NCBI RefSeq assembly: GCF_000423845.1
Contig: NZ_KE384097.1
Coordinates: 57,090 to 104,977, forward strand
DNA length: 47,888 nucleotides
Direction: 5' to 3'
DNA from: Thermodesulfobacterium hveragerdense DSM 12571
Lineage (GTDB): Bacteria > Desulfobacterota > Thermodesulfobacteria > Thermodesulfobacteriales > Thermodesulfobacteriaceae
The notes below the pieces were generated by a model that did not search any database, was not told where the DNA came from, and saw nothing but the letters and a program-made list of their open reading frames with translations. Below, piece by piece: positions 1 through 9,309 of the stretch (positions within the stretch are counted from its first letter, which is position 1; every line of letters begins with the position of its first letter). The translations under genes and the position numbers were made by a program.

Positions 1-27
1 TAGTTTGTTTGCTTCTACTGAATGTAG

Positions 28-168
28 AAATCTTCCTTATTTAAAAATAATCTGGTGATTGGTAAGTGGTCTGAGTTGCTTAAAATATCTGCAATTATAA
101 ACGAACAGGGGAAAACCTCTAAATTCGGTGGCTATTCCATTTTTAGTGAGAAGAAAAATAAAGAATAG
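28..168 (+). other. possible 3' remnant of a reading frame
   Basis: No firm gene lies in bases 1-232. The plus strand has an open stretch from base 28 to a TAG at 166-168, with a possible GTG start at 55. It would encode a short peptide with ordinary-looking composition (ending near GGYSIFSEKKNKE). A second frame, open from base 2 to a TGA at 56-58, reads into the same area, as a frameshifted gene end would. I recognise no family. It could be the decayed end of a gene beyond the left edge or chance. The remaining bases, 169-232, show no clear hairpin, although the minus-strand efflux operon should end there. Confidence 0.18.
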
Positions 169-232
169 CTTTAATCTTACTCCATTAACGCAATTGTTTG
201 ATAGAGCGTACTCATAAAATTAATTTGTAAGG

Positions 233-1282
233 CTATACTAAAGTTTTGCTTAGATTAAAAATTTTATTTTTACAGGTAGTTTTTATTAGCTCAGCCTCAG
301 GTAAAAAAGACCAGATTTTGTGAGTTATCAAAGAGATAGCAAGGTGGACTCCATCTGTTGGGTCAGGATGGTCTGAACTATGAACAGAAATAAGAATCCC
401 TCTGGTTTCATAAGGATTTACAGCTACAAAAAACCGTTGTTGCAGACTCTTTTCTAACACTATGAGGTCTATAAGTAACCCATCTTCTTTGGTATAAACA
501 TCTAAAACCTTTATTAAATCCCCTTCGCTTTGGTATAAAATGCCCTTAGATATAGCTTTAGCCAAGGCTCGAAAATCTGGCAATTCTTTTACCTTCAACA
601 CACTTATTATGGGCACATAGTCCTCCTTCGTTAACCTTAATAAAGAATATTTCTCTTTTATCCAATCAGGCAACCTAACCCTTTTTATCTTTTTAAAACC
701 GGTAAAATATAAAGGTAGACCTTGAGAAAGCCATTTTCTTGCATATTTGGTAGGATAAAAATCTTCTATCTCAGTTCTTATAAGCTCTTCCCAAAGAGGA
801 GAAAAAGCCTCATTAGTGGTAAATAATTTTACTACCTCCTCAAGATAAGGTCTATGGTCTGTTGCCATCCGAAAAAATCCACCTTCTTTAAGCCGGTCTG
901 CAAGCAACCATACAAACGCTTCATTAACTAACCTGTTTCGTCTTTTCTTACGTTTATCCCAAGGATCTGGAAAATTAAGATAAAGTCCAGAGATACTTTC
1001 TGAAGTAAACCCTTTAATAAGAAGTTTGGTCCCTTCCATCGGTAAGAGTCTTAAATTTGAAAGACCTTCTCCTTCTGCCCTTTTTAAAGCCTTTCTTAAA
1101 ACCTCCCGGCAAAACTCGGTGCCAACAAAGTTAAAATGAGGGTAAGTTTTGGCTAAATGAACGATAAACTCTCCGTTTCCTATACCTATCTCTACATAAA
1201 TAGGGTTTAAATTGTTAAAAATCTCAGACCACTTAGGTTGAAAGCCTAAATCTTCTTCTTTTAAGTAGACTTTATTTTCCAT
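233..1282 (-). CDS. trmB: tRNA (guanine-N7-)-methyltransferase
   Basis: Methylates G46 in the tRNA variable loop using S-adenosylmethionine; cytoplasmic. The SAM-binding loop EIGIGNGE is near residues 31-38. The family signature FPDPW followed by a basic run is near 104-117. The TDHRPYLEEV and FYPTKYARKW stretches complete the methyltransferase core, which ends near residue 198. About 150 residues follow, a C-terminal extension of the kind found in some thermophile TrmB proteins but absent from E. coli TrmB. The ATG at 1282 is chosen because a longer frame to 1348 would run deep into the upstream tolC-like gene, while residue 1 here matches the start of the conserved region. It overlaps the tolC-like stop by 11 bases, so it is probably translated from the efflux operon mRNA. 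Confidence 0.93.
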   Translation of the reverse strand: MENKVYLKEEDLGFQPKWSEIFNNLNPIYVEIGIGNGEFIVHLAKTYPHFNFVGTEFCREVLRKALKRAEGEGLSNLRLLPMEGTKLLIKGFTSESISGLYLNFPDPWDKRKKRRNRLVNEAFVWLLADRLKEGGFFRMATDHRPYLEEVVKLFTTNEAFSPLWEELIRTEIEDFYPTKYARKWLSQGLPLYFTGFKKIKRVRLPDWIKEKYSLLRLTKEDYVPIISVLKVKELPDFRALAKAISKGILYQSEGDLIKVLDVYTKEDGLLIDLIVLEKSLQQRFFVAVNPYETRGILISVHSSDHPDPTDGVHLAISLITHKIWSFLPEAELIKTTCKNKIFNLSKTLV

Positions 1283-2684
1283 TAAAGTTGAAGTTTTCTT
1301 TATAAGAGTAACCGCCTCCAAGGGCTTTGTAAAGATTAACATAGGCATTAAGAAGGTCTGTTTGTAGTTGGATTAGGTTAAGCTTAGCGTTGAGATAGTT
1401 TCTCTGAGCATCAATTACCACCAAATAATCAATCAACCCTTGTTCAAACTTTTTTTCTGAAAGGGAAAGAACCTTTTCTAAAGAGGCTAATCGCTCCTTT
1501 TGAACTTCCAACTTTTTCTCTGCTGTTTCTATGGCTACCAAAGCATCATATACTTCTTTAAAAGCAGTTTTTACGGTTTTTACATAGGTATACAAAGCCT
1601 CCCTCTTTTGAGCCTCTTTTAGTTCTACCTGGCTTTTAGTTCTACCAAAATCAAGTATCGGTCCTGCTAAAGAAAGTCCCAGATTCCAAAAAGAGGCTGA
1701 ATGTGTAATAAGGTTTGACAACTCATTACTTTTATACCCTAAAGCACCTGTTAAAGAAATACTCGGAAAATAGGCTGATTTGGCTACACCTATCTCAAAG
1801 TTAGCGGCTTTAAGGGTCTCTTCTGCCGCGATGATATCAGGCCTGCGCACCAAAACTTCAGAAGGTAAAACTGAGGGAGGTTTTAAAGGCTGAGGTAAAT
1901 CCTGCCTTACCAAAAAATTTTTTTCAAAAATCTCCTTAGGACTTCTTCCTAAAAGGACGGACAAAACAGTTTTCAAAACTTCTCTTTGATTTTTCAAAGT
2001 TTCTACCGTTAATTTGGCAGATTCATACTCTGCCTTAGCCTGTTCTACAACTATTTTGCTAACCAAACCTTTTTGAAACTGAGTTTTTCTATATTCGTAA
2101 GTTTCTCTAAGCTTTTCGGCGTAATCTTCGGCGGTTTTAAGTTGCAAGGTGGTTGAAGTTAGGTTTAAATAGGTAGAGACTACGTTTGCAATCAGGCTGA
2201 TTTTTAAAGCTTCTTGGTTAGCTTTAGCAGATAAAAGCCTTGCAAGACCTGCCTTTTCTTGATTTCTAAGTTTACCCCAAAGGTCTATCTCATAAGACAC
2301 CAAACCAGAAAAAGAAAAGGAATAATCTGTTTTGCCTCCAAGAGGACCAGTATATTCAGAATTTCTACCTCTTTCAGCCTGACCTTGATAACCAAAATAA
2401 GGATAAAGCTGAGCCCTTAGGTTGCCAAGCATAGCTAAGGCTTGTTCCACACGAGACTGCGCGATCATAAGATCATCGTTTGCTTTTAGGGCCTCTTCTA
2501 CCAGCTGGTTTAAGTAAGGATCATCAAAGTTTTTCCACCAGTTATCTGTTAAGCTAACGGTCCCATTTTCTAACCTAATACTCTGAGGTAAAGGTAGATC
2601 AGGCTTCTTAAGCTCTGGGGCTAAAGAGCAACCAAAAACCAAAAACATGCTTAAACCTAAAATCGTTAGTTTAGATTTTTTCAT
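1272..2684 (-). CDS. RND efflux outer-membrane lipoprotein, TolC/OprM family
   Basis: Outer-membrane channel of a tripartite RND pump; the trimer forms a barrel and a long periplasmic helical tunnel. The protein is 470 residues, normal for the NodT/OprM branch. An N-terminal hydrophobic segment ends in a lipobox (VFGCSLAPEL, Cys about residue 19), so it is lipid-anchored. Two repeated coiled-coil halves are visible. Landmarks are the NWWKNFDDPYLNQLVEEAL start of the mature domain and the PSEVLVRRPDI motif typical of OprM-type proteins. Its start overlaps the stop of the permease gene by 4 bases (ATGA type), and trmB overlaps its end. Substrate cannot be told from sequence. Confidence 0.93.
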   Translation of the reverse strand: MKKSKLTILGLSMFLVFGCSLAPELKKPDLPLPQSIRLENGTVSLTDNWWKNFDDPYLNQLVEEALKANDDLMIAQSRVEQALAMLGNLRAQLYPYFGYQGQAERGRNSEYTGPLGGKTDYSFSFSGLVSYEIDLWGKLRNQEKAGLARLLSAKANQEALKISLIANVVSTYLNLTSTTLQLKTAEDYAEKLRETYEYRKTQFQKGLVSKIVVEQAKAEYESAKLTVETLKNQREVLKTVLSVLLGRSPKEIFEKNFLVRQDLPQPLKPPSVLPSEVLVRRPDIIAAEETLKAANFEIGVAKSAYFPSISLTGALGYKSNELSNLITHSASFWNLGLSLAGPILDFGRTKSQVELKEAQKREALYTYVKTVKTAFKEVYDALVAIETAEKKLEVQKERLASLEKVLSLSEKKFEQGLIDYLVVIDAQRNYLNAKLNLIQLQTDLLNAYVNLYKALGGGYSYKENFNFNGK

Positions 2685-5600
2685 TTTCTTCCCGTTATTT
2701 TAGAAAGTCTCTCTCTTAATTTTACCACCACGTAATAAAAAAGAGGTATAAAGAAAACCCCAAACAACGTTGCAAAGGTCATTCCCATAACCACGGTTGT
2801 TCCGATGATCATTCTGCTGTGAGCTCCAGCTCCACTTGCAAACATAAGAGGTATAGCCCCGGCAATAAAAGCAAACGAGGTCATCATAATCGGTCTATAC
2901 CTGAGATAAGCAGCCTCTATCGTTGCTTCAACCAACCCCATACCACGTTTTAACCTTTCTTCTGCAAACTCAACGATCAAAATAGCATTTTTGGCAGAAA
3001 GTCCGATCAAAACCAAAAGCCCTGCTTGGAAATATATGTCATTCTGTAAACCAAAAAGATTTAATCCCAAGGCTGCCCCAAAAAGGGCAAAAGGTGCACT
3101 TAAGAGGATGGCAAGAGGAGCACTCCAGCTTTCATAAAGCGCAACCAAGATAAGATAAATAAAAATTAAGGCATATATAAGGGCTAAATTACCCTTAGTT
3201 TGTACCTTGACCTCCTGATAAGACGTTCCTGCCCAGGCTATCGTATATCCTGGAGGTAAAACTTCTTTGGCTACCTCAGAAATAGCCTTGATAGCATCAC
3301 CTGAAGTATATCCAGGCTTAGGATTTCCTAAAACTTTAGCACTTACGAACATATTAAATTTTTCTAAAATAGGAGCATCTGGGATTAACTCTACTTTAAT
3401 CAAACTACTGATAGGGATCAAGTTTCCATTTTTTGAGCGAACATAGACATAACTATAATCTCTTAAATCATCACGATATTCACCTTCTGCACCTAAGTTA
3501 ACATGAAAAATTCTACCGTAAAGGTTAAAATCATTAACATAGTATTTACCAAACACGATGTTTAAAGTACGATAAACTTCATCTACATCTACCTCATAGG
3601 CCTTAGCTTTTTCTCTGTCAACTGTAACCTTATAAGTAGGAACATTAGGAACAAAAGTAGTTCTAACTGCGGTAAGTTCAGGCCTTTGATTAGCTTTAGC
3701 CACTATCTCTTGAACATATTTATAAAGGTCAGAAAGAGGTCTTCCTGACCTATCCTGGATATACATTTCAAAACCACCTACCAAACTCATGCCTCTAATA
3801 GGAGGTGGATTTACTACAAAGATTAAAGCCTCCCGGTTTTTCGCAAATTGTTGATTTAATCTCTGAACCAAAGCAAATGAAGAATGTTCTCTACCCTTCC
3901 TTTCTTTCCAATCCTTTAGATGAATAAAAGTAGTCAAAGAATCGCTTTTAAAATCAAAAGTTTGCAAATCGAGACCTGCTATGTTTATCCACTCCTCTAT
4001 TTCTTTGGTTTTGGCTAAGGTATCACTTATTTCGTTGGCAACATTTATCGTTCTTTTTAATGAAGATCCTGGAGGTAGGTTAGTAAAGATATTAAGAAGA
4101 CCATTATCTTCAAAAGGCACTAGTCCTGTAGGTAGACGTTTGATAAAAAATATAGTTCCTATTACCACAAAAATAAATACCGCTATTCCTATCGGTACAA
4201 ATCTAAGAAAATTTTTAACTGTGTTTACAAACCACTTTCTACTTTTAAAAAAGAATAGATTAAACAATCTAATAGGTAAAGGCATCTTTTTATGCTCTTC
4301 CTCTAAAAATCTTGCACAAAGGGCTGGGGTCAGTGTGAGAGCTACAATTCCAGAGAGGATCATAGAAATAGCGATGGTTACGGCAAACTGACGATAAAAA
4401 GCACCGGTAAAACCTCCTAAAAAGGCTGCGGGGATAAAAACCGCAGAAAGCACAAGTACTATCGCTATGATAGGCCCTGTTATCTCTTGCATAGCCTCGA
4501 TGGTTGCTTCTTTAGAAGAAAGCCTTTTAACCCTCTTTATTCTTTCTGCATTTTCTATCACGATGATGGCATCATCTACCACAAGTCCTATGGCTAATAC
4601 CAGACCAAAAAGGGTAAGAAGGTTGATAGAAAAACCTAAGGCATACATGCCAGCAAATGTTCCAATGATAGAAACAGGTATGGCAAGCACAGGGATGATG
4701 GTAGCCTTTAAACTCCCTAAGAAAAGATAGATAACAAACACTACCAAAACTAAAGCTATCACAAAAGTAAGGATAACCTCTTTGATAGCTTCCTTAACAT
4801 AAGGAGCTGGGTCATAAGGATAATAAAATTTTATATCCTCTGGAAAGTTATGCGAAAGTTCTTTTAACGTCTCTTTTGCCTTTTTGTTTACTTCTAAAAG
4901 GTTAGCATTGGGGGCCAAAAAAATACCTACTAGGATAGCAGGGTCTTTCTTATAAAAAGACTGTCTGTTAAAGTTTTCTGAACTTAGCTCTACGGTTGCT
5001 ACGTCCTTTAAAAGTAGCTTAGACCCATCAGGATTTGACCTCAAGATGATGTTTTCAAACTGAGAAACCTTTTCAAACCTTGGATCTCCTTTTACGGTGT
5101 AAGAAAAACTATAAGCCTTATCTGTAGGTTCTTGAGCTATACCTCCTGCAGAAAACTGTTGATTTTGAGACGCAATAGCTTGGGCTACTTCTATCGGGGT
5201 TAAACCATATTTAGCAAGTTTATCGGGTTTTAACCAAACCCTGATAGAATAACTTTTATCATCAAAAATTACAACGTCTCCTACCCCGGGTATACGCTTT
5301 AACTCTTCTACCACGTTTATCAAAACAAAGTTAGAAATTTCTACCGGGCTTCTTACCCCTCCCTGAGAGATAAAAGCTACCACCAAAGCAATGTCAGGGG
5401 AACGTTCTCTTACCTGAACTCCTTGTCTTCTTACCTCTTCAGGAAGTTTACTCAAGGCCATTTGTACCCTGTTATTTACATCCATCTTCGCAACGTTAAC
5501 ATCAGTCCCTACTTCAAAGTAAACATTTATGTTAACATCTCCGCTTGAAGAAGCAGTACTTGACATATAAATCATGTTAGGGACACCGTTAATACTTTCT

Positions 5601-5800
5601 TCTAAAGGAGTAACTACTGTTTTTAAAACAGTTTCGGCGTCTGCCCCAGGATAAACAGTTCTAACCATTATTTGAGGAGGGGTAAGGGCTGGATATTCTT
5701 GGATAGGGAGTACTTGTATAGCTAAAATCCCAAGCAAAACAAAAAAGATAGAAACTACTGCCGCAAATCTCGGCCTTTCTATAAAAAACTTTGAAATCAT
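2681..5800 (-). CDS. RND multidrug efflux permease, AcrB/MexB (HAE1) family
   Basis: Inner-membrane proton/drug antiporter of the tripartite pump. At 1039 residues it has family length: TM1, a large periplasmic loop, TM2-6, a second loop and TM8-12. The paired proton-relay aspartates are seen in TM4 (GLVVDDAIIVIENAERI, Asp near 407-408). A matching lysine-bearing segment lies in TM10 (LIGLSAKNAILIVEFAEE). The start MISKFFIERPRFAAVVS is the classical HAE1 N-terminus. A Shine-Dalgarno-like GGAG precedes the ATG. It sits between the adaptor gene (2-base gap) and the tolC-like gene (4-base overlap). Family and role are secure; calling it AcrB itself would go too far. Confidence 0.95.
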   Translation of the reverse strand: MISKFFIERPRFAAVVSIFFVLLGILAIQVLPIQEYPALTPPQIMVRTVYPGADAETVLKTVVTPLEESINGVPNMIYMSSTASSSGDVNINVYFEVGTDVNVAKMDVNNRVQMALSKLPEEVRRQGVQVRERSPDIALVVAFISQGGVRSPVEISNFVLINVVEELKRIPGVGDVVIFDDKSYSIRVWLKPDKLAKYGLTPIEVAQAIASQNQQFSAGGIAQEPTDKAYSFSYTVKGDPRFEKVSQFENIILRSNPDGSKLLLKDVATVELSSENFNRQSFYKKDPAILVGIFLAPNANLLEVNKKAKETLKELSHNFPEDIKFYYPYDPAPYVKEAIKEVILTFVIALVLVVFVIYLFLGSLKATIIPVLAIPVSIIGTFAGMYALGFSINLLTLFGLVLAIGLVVDDAIIVIENAERIKRVKRLSSKEATIEAMQEITGPIIAIVLVLSAVFIPAAFLGGFTGAFYRQFAVTIAISMILSGIVALTLTPALCARFLEEEHKKMPLPIRLFNLFFFKSRKWFVNTVKNFLRFVPIGIAVFIFVVIGTIFFIKRLPTGLVPFEDNGLLNIFTNLPPGSSLKRTINVANEISDTLAKTKEIEEWINIAGLDLQTFDFKSDSLTTFIHLKDWKERKGREHSSFALVQRLNQQFAKNREALIFVVNPPPIRGMSLVGGFEMYIQDRSGRPLSDLYKYVQEIVAKANQRPELTAVRTTFVPNVPTYKVTVDREKAKAYEVDVDEVYRTLNIVFGKYYVNDFNLYGRIFHVNLGAEGEYRDDLRDYSYVYVRSKNGNLIPISSLIKVELIPDAPILEKFNMFVSAKVLGNPKPGYTSGDAIKAISEVAKEVLPPGYTIAWAGTSYQEVKVQTKGNLALIYALIFIYLILVALYESWSAPLAILLSAPFALFGAALGLNLFGLQNDIYFQAGLLVLIGLSAKNAILIVEFAEERLKRGMGLVEATIEAAYLRYRPIMMTSFAFIAGAIPLMFASGAGAHSRMIIGTTVVMGMTFATLFGVFFIPLFYYVVVKLRERLSKITGRK

Positions 5801-5802
5801 AC

Positions 5803-6912
5803 TTATTCTCCAACTACCTTTTCCACCTTTACAGGAACACCTGGCTTGAGCTTAAGGAGATTGTCTAAAGCTATAATATCTCCTGGTTTAAGGCCTTCTT
5901 CTATCACTACATACTCGTCTGAAGTTTCTCCAAGTTTTACTGGCTGAGGCTGTACCTTGTTATCCTTTATTATCCAGACCACAGGACCGGTAGGTGTCTG
6001 AAACACAGCTTTTTGAGGTATTAGGATTATGTTCTTTCTTGTGATACCTTTTACTACAACCTGCACAAACTGCCCTGGAAGTAAAATCCTTTCAGGATTT
6101 TTAAAAAGTCCCCTGGCTTTAACTGATGCGGTCTTTTCATCGATGATGGTGTCTACAAAATCTATCACCCCTGAATAAGGATAAGTTTTACCTTCAAGGA
6201 TTAAGCCAAGGTTTAGACCTTTTAGTCCCATAAGCCCCTTTTTGGTGATCTCGAACCCTAATTTAACCAAATCTCTGTCAGGAAAAGAAAAATCAACATA
6301 AATAGGGTCTATCTGGTTTATCGTTACCAAAGGCGTACCAGGATTTACCAGATTCCCTACGTCTACCATTCTCTGTCCTACAATACCAGAAACCGGGGCT
6401 ACAACTTTGGTGTAGCCTAAGTTTATCTCTGCTTGTCTTAACTGGGCCTTAGCATATTCAACATTTGCCTTAGCAGTTTTATAAGCAGAAAGGGCAAAGT
6501 CTCTTTCTTGTTCACTTACTACCTTTGCTTTAAAAGATGCTTCTATCCTTCTCCAATCTTTTTCTGCTTTCTCATACTCGGCAAGGGCTCTTTCTAAATT
6601 AGCCTTTGCACTTCTATAATTAGCTTCATACAAATCAGGTTCTATCAAAAAAAGCACCTGACCCTTTTTAACAAAATCCCCTTCCTTAAAATACTGCTTT
6701 TGTAATACCCCGGTAATTCTTGCCGATACTGTTACAAAAGAAATACTCTTAGTTTTACCAGGATAGACCAATTCAACCTTATGATCTTTAGGTTGAAGAA
6801 CCTGATAAGCAGTTACAGGTACGACCATAGGTTTTGGTTGCTCTCCATTTTTCTTATAACAACCGAAAAGACTTAAACTTATGATAAATGTCCAGACTAA
6901 TATCCTAAACAT
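5803..6912 (-). CDS. RND efflux periplasmic adaptor (membrane fusion) lipoprotein, AcrA family
   Basis: Connects the inner-membrane permease to the outer-membrane channel. It is 369 residues with an N-terminal signal ending in lipobox LFGCYKKN (Cys about residue 18). The biotinyl-lipoyl half motifs flank a coiled-coil hairpin: LQKQYFKEGDFVKKGQVLF near 89-107 and INLGYTKVVAPVSGIVGQR near 164-182. A beta-barrel and membrane-proximal domain follow. A Shine-Dalgarno AAGGAG stands before the ATG. It is 17 bases after tetR and 2 bases before the permease, so all are probably one transcript. Confidence 0.94.
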   Translation of the reverse strand: MFRILVWTFIISLSLFGCYKKNGEQPKPMVVPVTAYQVLQPKDHKVELVYPGKTKSISFVTVSARITGVLQKQYFKEGDFVKKGQVLFLIEPDLYEANYRSAKANLERALAEYEKAEKDWRRIEASFKAKVVSEQERDFALSAYKTAKANVEYAKAQLRQAEINLGYTKVVAPVSGIVGQRMVDVGNLVNPGTPLVTINQIDPIYVDFSFPDRDLVKLGFEITKKGLMGLKGLNLGLILEGKTYPYSGVIDFVDTIIDEKTASVKARGLFKNPERILLPGQFVQVVVKGITRKNIILIPQKAVFQTPTGPVVWIIKDNKVQPQPVKLGETSDEYVVIEEGLKPGDIIALDNLLKLKPGVPVKVEKVVGE

Positions 6913-6929
6913 ATAGACTACTCCTTCGC

Positions 6930-7520
6930 TTAGGGTTTAAGGCCAACTCCTTTTATAAAAAATTCTACATAACAGTCTATAATTGTTTCTAAATCATTTT
7001 TTCTGATGTTTAAAAACTCTTTGATTTCTTTAGCATAAAAGTAAGAAAAAAACATCCCTAAAAAGGCTCTCGCTGCAAACTGTGTATTTACTCTTCTAAA
7101 AATACCCCTTTCTATTAACTCGTTAAAATATGAAGATATAAGTTCTATGATGCTTTCTACGATGGATTCGTGAATCTTTTTTATATAATCAGGATATCGG
7201 TAAAAATCTGTATACATGATTCTTATCAAGTTTTTCTTAGACTCAAGAACGTTTAAAAACTCTCGAGCTATCTTTTTTAAAGCAATGTCTGGAGGTTCAG
7301 TTTTTATCTCAGACAAAATCTCTTTGAGTTTAGGTAAAAAAGAATACTGATTTATGGTTTCTGCAAAAAGATTTTCCTTAGAACCAAAGTGTCTAAAAAG
7401 AGTTACCTCAGCTACCCCAGCCTGTTTAGCGATCTCTTTGGTGGTTGCCCCTAAAAACCCTTTCTCTGAAAAAACCTTTAAGGCAGCTTCAAGAATCCTT
7501 TTTTTTGTATTTTTGCCCAT
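6930..7520 (-). CDS. TetR/AcrR family transcriptional regulator
   Basis: Predicted ligand-responsive repressor of the efflux operon it heads. The N-terminal helix-turn-helix is clear, residues about 6-52 (RILEAALKVFSEKGF, TTKEIAKQAGVAEVTLFRHF). The C-terminal part is the usual helical ligand/dimer domain; total length 196 is normal. A Shine-Dalgarno AAGGAT lies before the ATG. The promoter and the 12-base palindrome just upstream suggest that it represses its own operon, since the palindrome lies across the expected transcription start. The inducer is unknown. Confidence 0.92.
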   Translation of the reverse strand: MGKNTKKRILEAALKVFSEKGFLGATTKEIAKQAGVAEVTLFRHFGSKENLFAETINQYSFLPKLKEILSEIKTEPPDIALKKIAREFLNVLESKKNLIRIMYTDFYRYPDYIKKIHESIVESIIELISSYFNELIERGIFRRVNTQFAARAFLGMFFSYFYAKEIKEFLNIRKNDLETIIDCYVEFFIKGVGLKP

Positions 7521-7536
7521 CTTATCATCCTTTTTA

Positions 7537-7548
7537 GTAAGTACTTAC
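7537..7548 (-). promoter_or_regulatory. palindromic operator for the TetR-type repressor
   Basis: GTAAGTACTTAC is a perfect 12-base palindrome, 16 bases before the tetR start codon and 11 bases downstream of the predicted -10 box, so it covers or closely follows the transcription start. Placement and symmetry fit an autoregulatory TetR-family operator. The link to this particular regulator is inferred. Confidence 0.65.
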
Positions 7549-7559
7549 ATTAATTTTTA

Positions 7560-7587
7560 ACTATAGCACGATTTTTTTATTTATCAA
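7560..7587 (-). promoter_or_regulatory. sigma-70-type promoter of the tetR-efflux-trmB operon
   Basis: On the minus strand, a -35 box TTGATA (7582-7587) and a -10 box TATAGT (7560-7565) are separated by 16 bases. The predicted start falls next to the palindromic operator, giving a leader of about 30 bases with a Shine-Dalgarno sequence. Confidence 0.65.
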
Positions 7588-7636
7588 GAGAAAAACAAAA
7601 CGATTGGTTTATAAAGTTTTTGACAGAAAAGGACAG

Positions 7637-7670
7637 AAAAAAATAAAAAAGGGCGGGTTTAGACCCGCCC
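7637..7670 (-). terminator. rho-independent terminator of the flagellin gene
   Basis: A GC-rich 8-bp stem, GGGCGGGT with ACCCGCCC (7651-7658 and 7663-7670), closes a 4-base loop. On the minus strand it is followed by a T-rich tract (7637-7650). It lies 62 bases beyond the flagellin stop. A second small hairpin (GCAGG/CCTGC, about 7697-7712) lies between the stop and the terminator. Confidence 0.9.
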
Positions 7671-7732
7671 CTCTCTTAAGCATAAACAAAGGCAGAAGCA
7701 GGATAACCCCTGCCTCCACCCTCTAAATCTTA

Positions 7733-9265
7733 CTACCTCAACAACTGAAGCACTAATTGTGGCTGAGTATTTGCCTGAGCAAGCATCGCAACCGTTGCCT
7801 GCATACGAATCTGATAAGTAGTAAACTCTGCCATCTCCTTCGCATAGTCTGTATTCCTAATCACAGACTCAGCCTCCTTGGTGTTGTCATAAGCTACCTT
7901 TTGACTGTCAAAAATAGACTGAAGGTTGTTCATCGTCGCACCAATCTGTGCCCTTATGGTATCAACCTTCCTCAACGCTACCTCTGCAATAAGCATCGAT
8001 GCCTCTGCACCTTCGTTTGAAGTCACATCTATAGAATAAAGATTCTTAAACTGAGAACCTGCTGAGCTTCCTATTTCAAAATTTCCTAAAGCAGTAGCAC
8101 TTACTGACCCTAAAGCCAAACTAAAGTCTTTGTCATTAGCAATATAAAGGTCTCCAACCTTCATCGCAGCAACCGCAGTTGCGTTGTTGTTAGATGCGGT
8201 TACCGTCCCTGAAGAAGCATTACTCAGGTCGTTTATAATCTGGTTAACATTTATTACTCCACTTCCGCTTGCAAGATTAATCTCAACACCTATGGTATAA
8301 CCTTTAGATGAAGTTAACACAAGTCTTCCTGCATCGGTTGATGCGGTAAGATCAGCATTAGCTGTTGCTGCCGCACGATTAATCTTCTCAACAAGCTCAT
8401 CAAGAGAAACTGTTGTTTCCGCGGTAAAATTAAAAGATTTATCCCCTACATAAAAAGTTAAGGTAGCAGAAGTAGCAACATTAGCTATACCTGTATACTT
8501 TTCACCAACACTAACATTTATAGCCTTAGCCTTGAAACCTACATCATTCAATTTTTCGTTTATCTGTTCTGCCATATACCCTGCATCCAGGATGTAGTTG
8601 GTTGCAGAACCATTAACATTTTTTATGGTTGCTTCAATTACTCTGCCGCCAACAGTTATGTTTTGTGAAGTGGTAGAAACAAAATCTGTAAAGTCTGTGA
8701 TAGCATCGTTTGTACCACCACCTGATTTGTTACCACTGGTTTTTACCATATGAGCTCCCAATTTCTGTGCCCTGATATCATCTACCGACAAATATACCGT
8801 CTGCTCAAGTCTAGCTCCATAATGTATATACTTGTCCTTAAACGTCCCATCTAAAAGCTTTATACCGTTATACTCCGTGTCTGCTCCTATCTTCTGTATA
8901 GCCTCAACAAAATTCCTTATCTCCTGCTGCAAAGCCTGCCTTGCCGTGGGATCATTGATGTCGTTTGCCGCGTTCTGGGCCCTCACATAAATCTCCTGAA
9001 GCTTGTCAAAGATCTGTCCTGCTGAAGCCTCTGCGATCTGTAAAGCTGAAATCCCTGTCTGAATGTTACGATTTCCCTGCTCATACCCCTTCGCAACCGT
9101 TCCAAGCATGTCCGCAATAAATAACCCTGCTGAGTCGTCTGCCGCATTCAAAATCCTGTTCCCTGTCGACAACCTCAACAAACTCTTGTTCAACGACCTC
9201 TCGTTCCTTAACAACGCTGTATGCGTCTGCGCTGCTCCTTCGTTAAAATTAATCCTCACTGCCAT
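7733..9265 (-). CDS. fliC: flagellin
   Basis: Structural subunit of the flagellar filament, exported unfolded by the flagellar type III system. The conserved N-terminal helical region (RINFNEGAAQTHTALLRN, LSTGNRILNAADDSAGL) and the C-terminal region (NLQSIFDSQKVAYDNTKEAE, RNTDYAKEMAEFTTYQIRMQ) form the D0/D1 core. The middle 200 or more residues are Ala/Thr/Gly/Asn-rich and variable. The protein is 510 residues and ends in LVLQLLR as flagellins do. The ATG at 9265 is chosen over an in-frame GTG at 9274 because that GTG lies inside the Shine-Dalgarno AGGAGGTG (9273-9280). It is monocistronic, with a sigma-28 promoter and its own terminator; no other flagellar gene is in the window. Confidence 0.96.
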   Translation of the reverse strand: MAVRINFNEGAAQTHTALLRNERSLNKSLLRLSTGNRILNAADDSAGLFIADMLGTVAKGYEQGNRNIQTGISALQIAEASAGQIFDKLQEIYVRAQNAANDINDPTARQALQQEIRNFVEAIQKIGADTEYNGIKLLDGTFKDKYIHYGARLEQTVYLSVDDIRAQKLGAHMVKTSGNKSGGGTNDAITDFTDFVSTTSQNITVGGRVIEATIKNVNGSATNYILDAGYMAEQINEKLNDVGFKAKAINVSVGEKYTGIANVATSATLTFYVGDKSFNFTAETTVSLDELVEKINRAAATANADLTASTDAGRLVLTSSKGYTIGVEINLASGSGVINVNQIINDLSNASSGTVTASNNNATAVAAMKVGDLYIANDKDFSLALGSVSATALGNFEIGSSAGSQFKNLYSIDVTSNEGAEASMLIAEVALRKVDTIRAQIGATMNNLQSIFDSQKVAYDNTKEAESVIRNTDYAKEMAEFTTYQIRMQATVAMLAQANTQPQLVLQLLR

Positions 9266-9309
9266 ATCAGGCACCTCCTTTTTTGGTTTTCTTTTTTCTT
9301 TTGTATTTT

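Noticed and set aside
9266-9274. GTG start of flagellin at 9274
   Set aside because: It lies inside the Shine-Dalgarno AGGAGGTG, so the ATG at 9265 is used.
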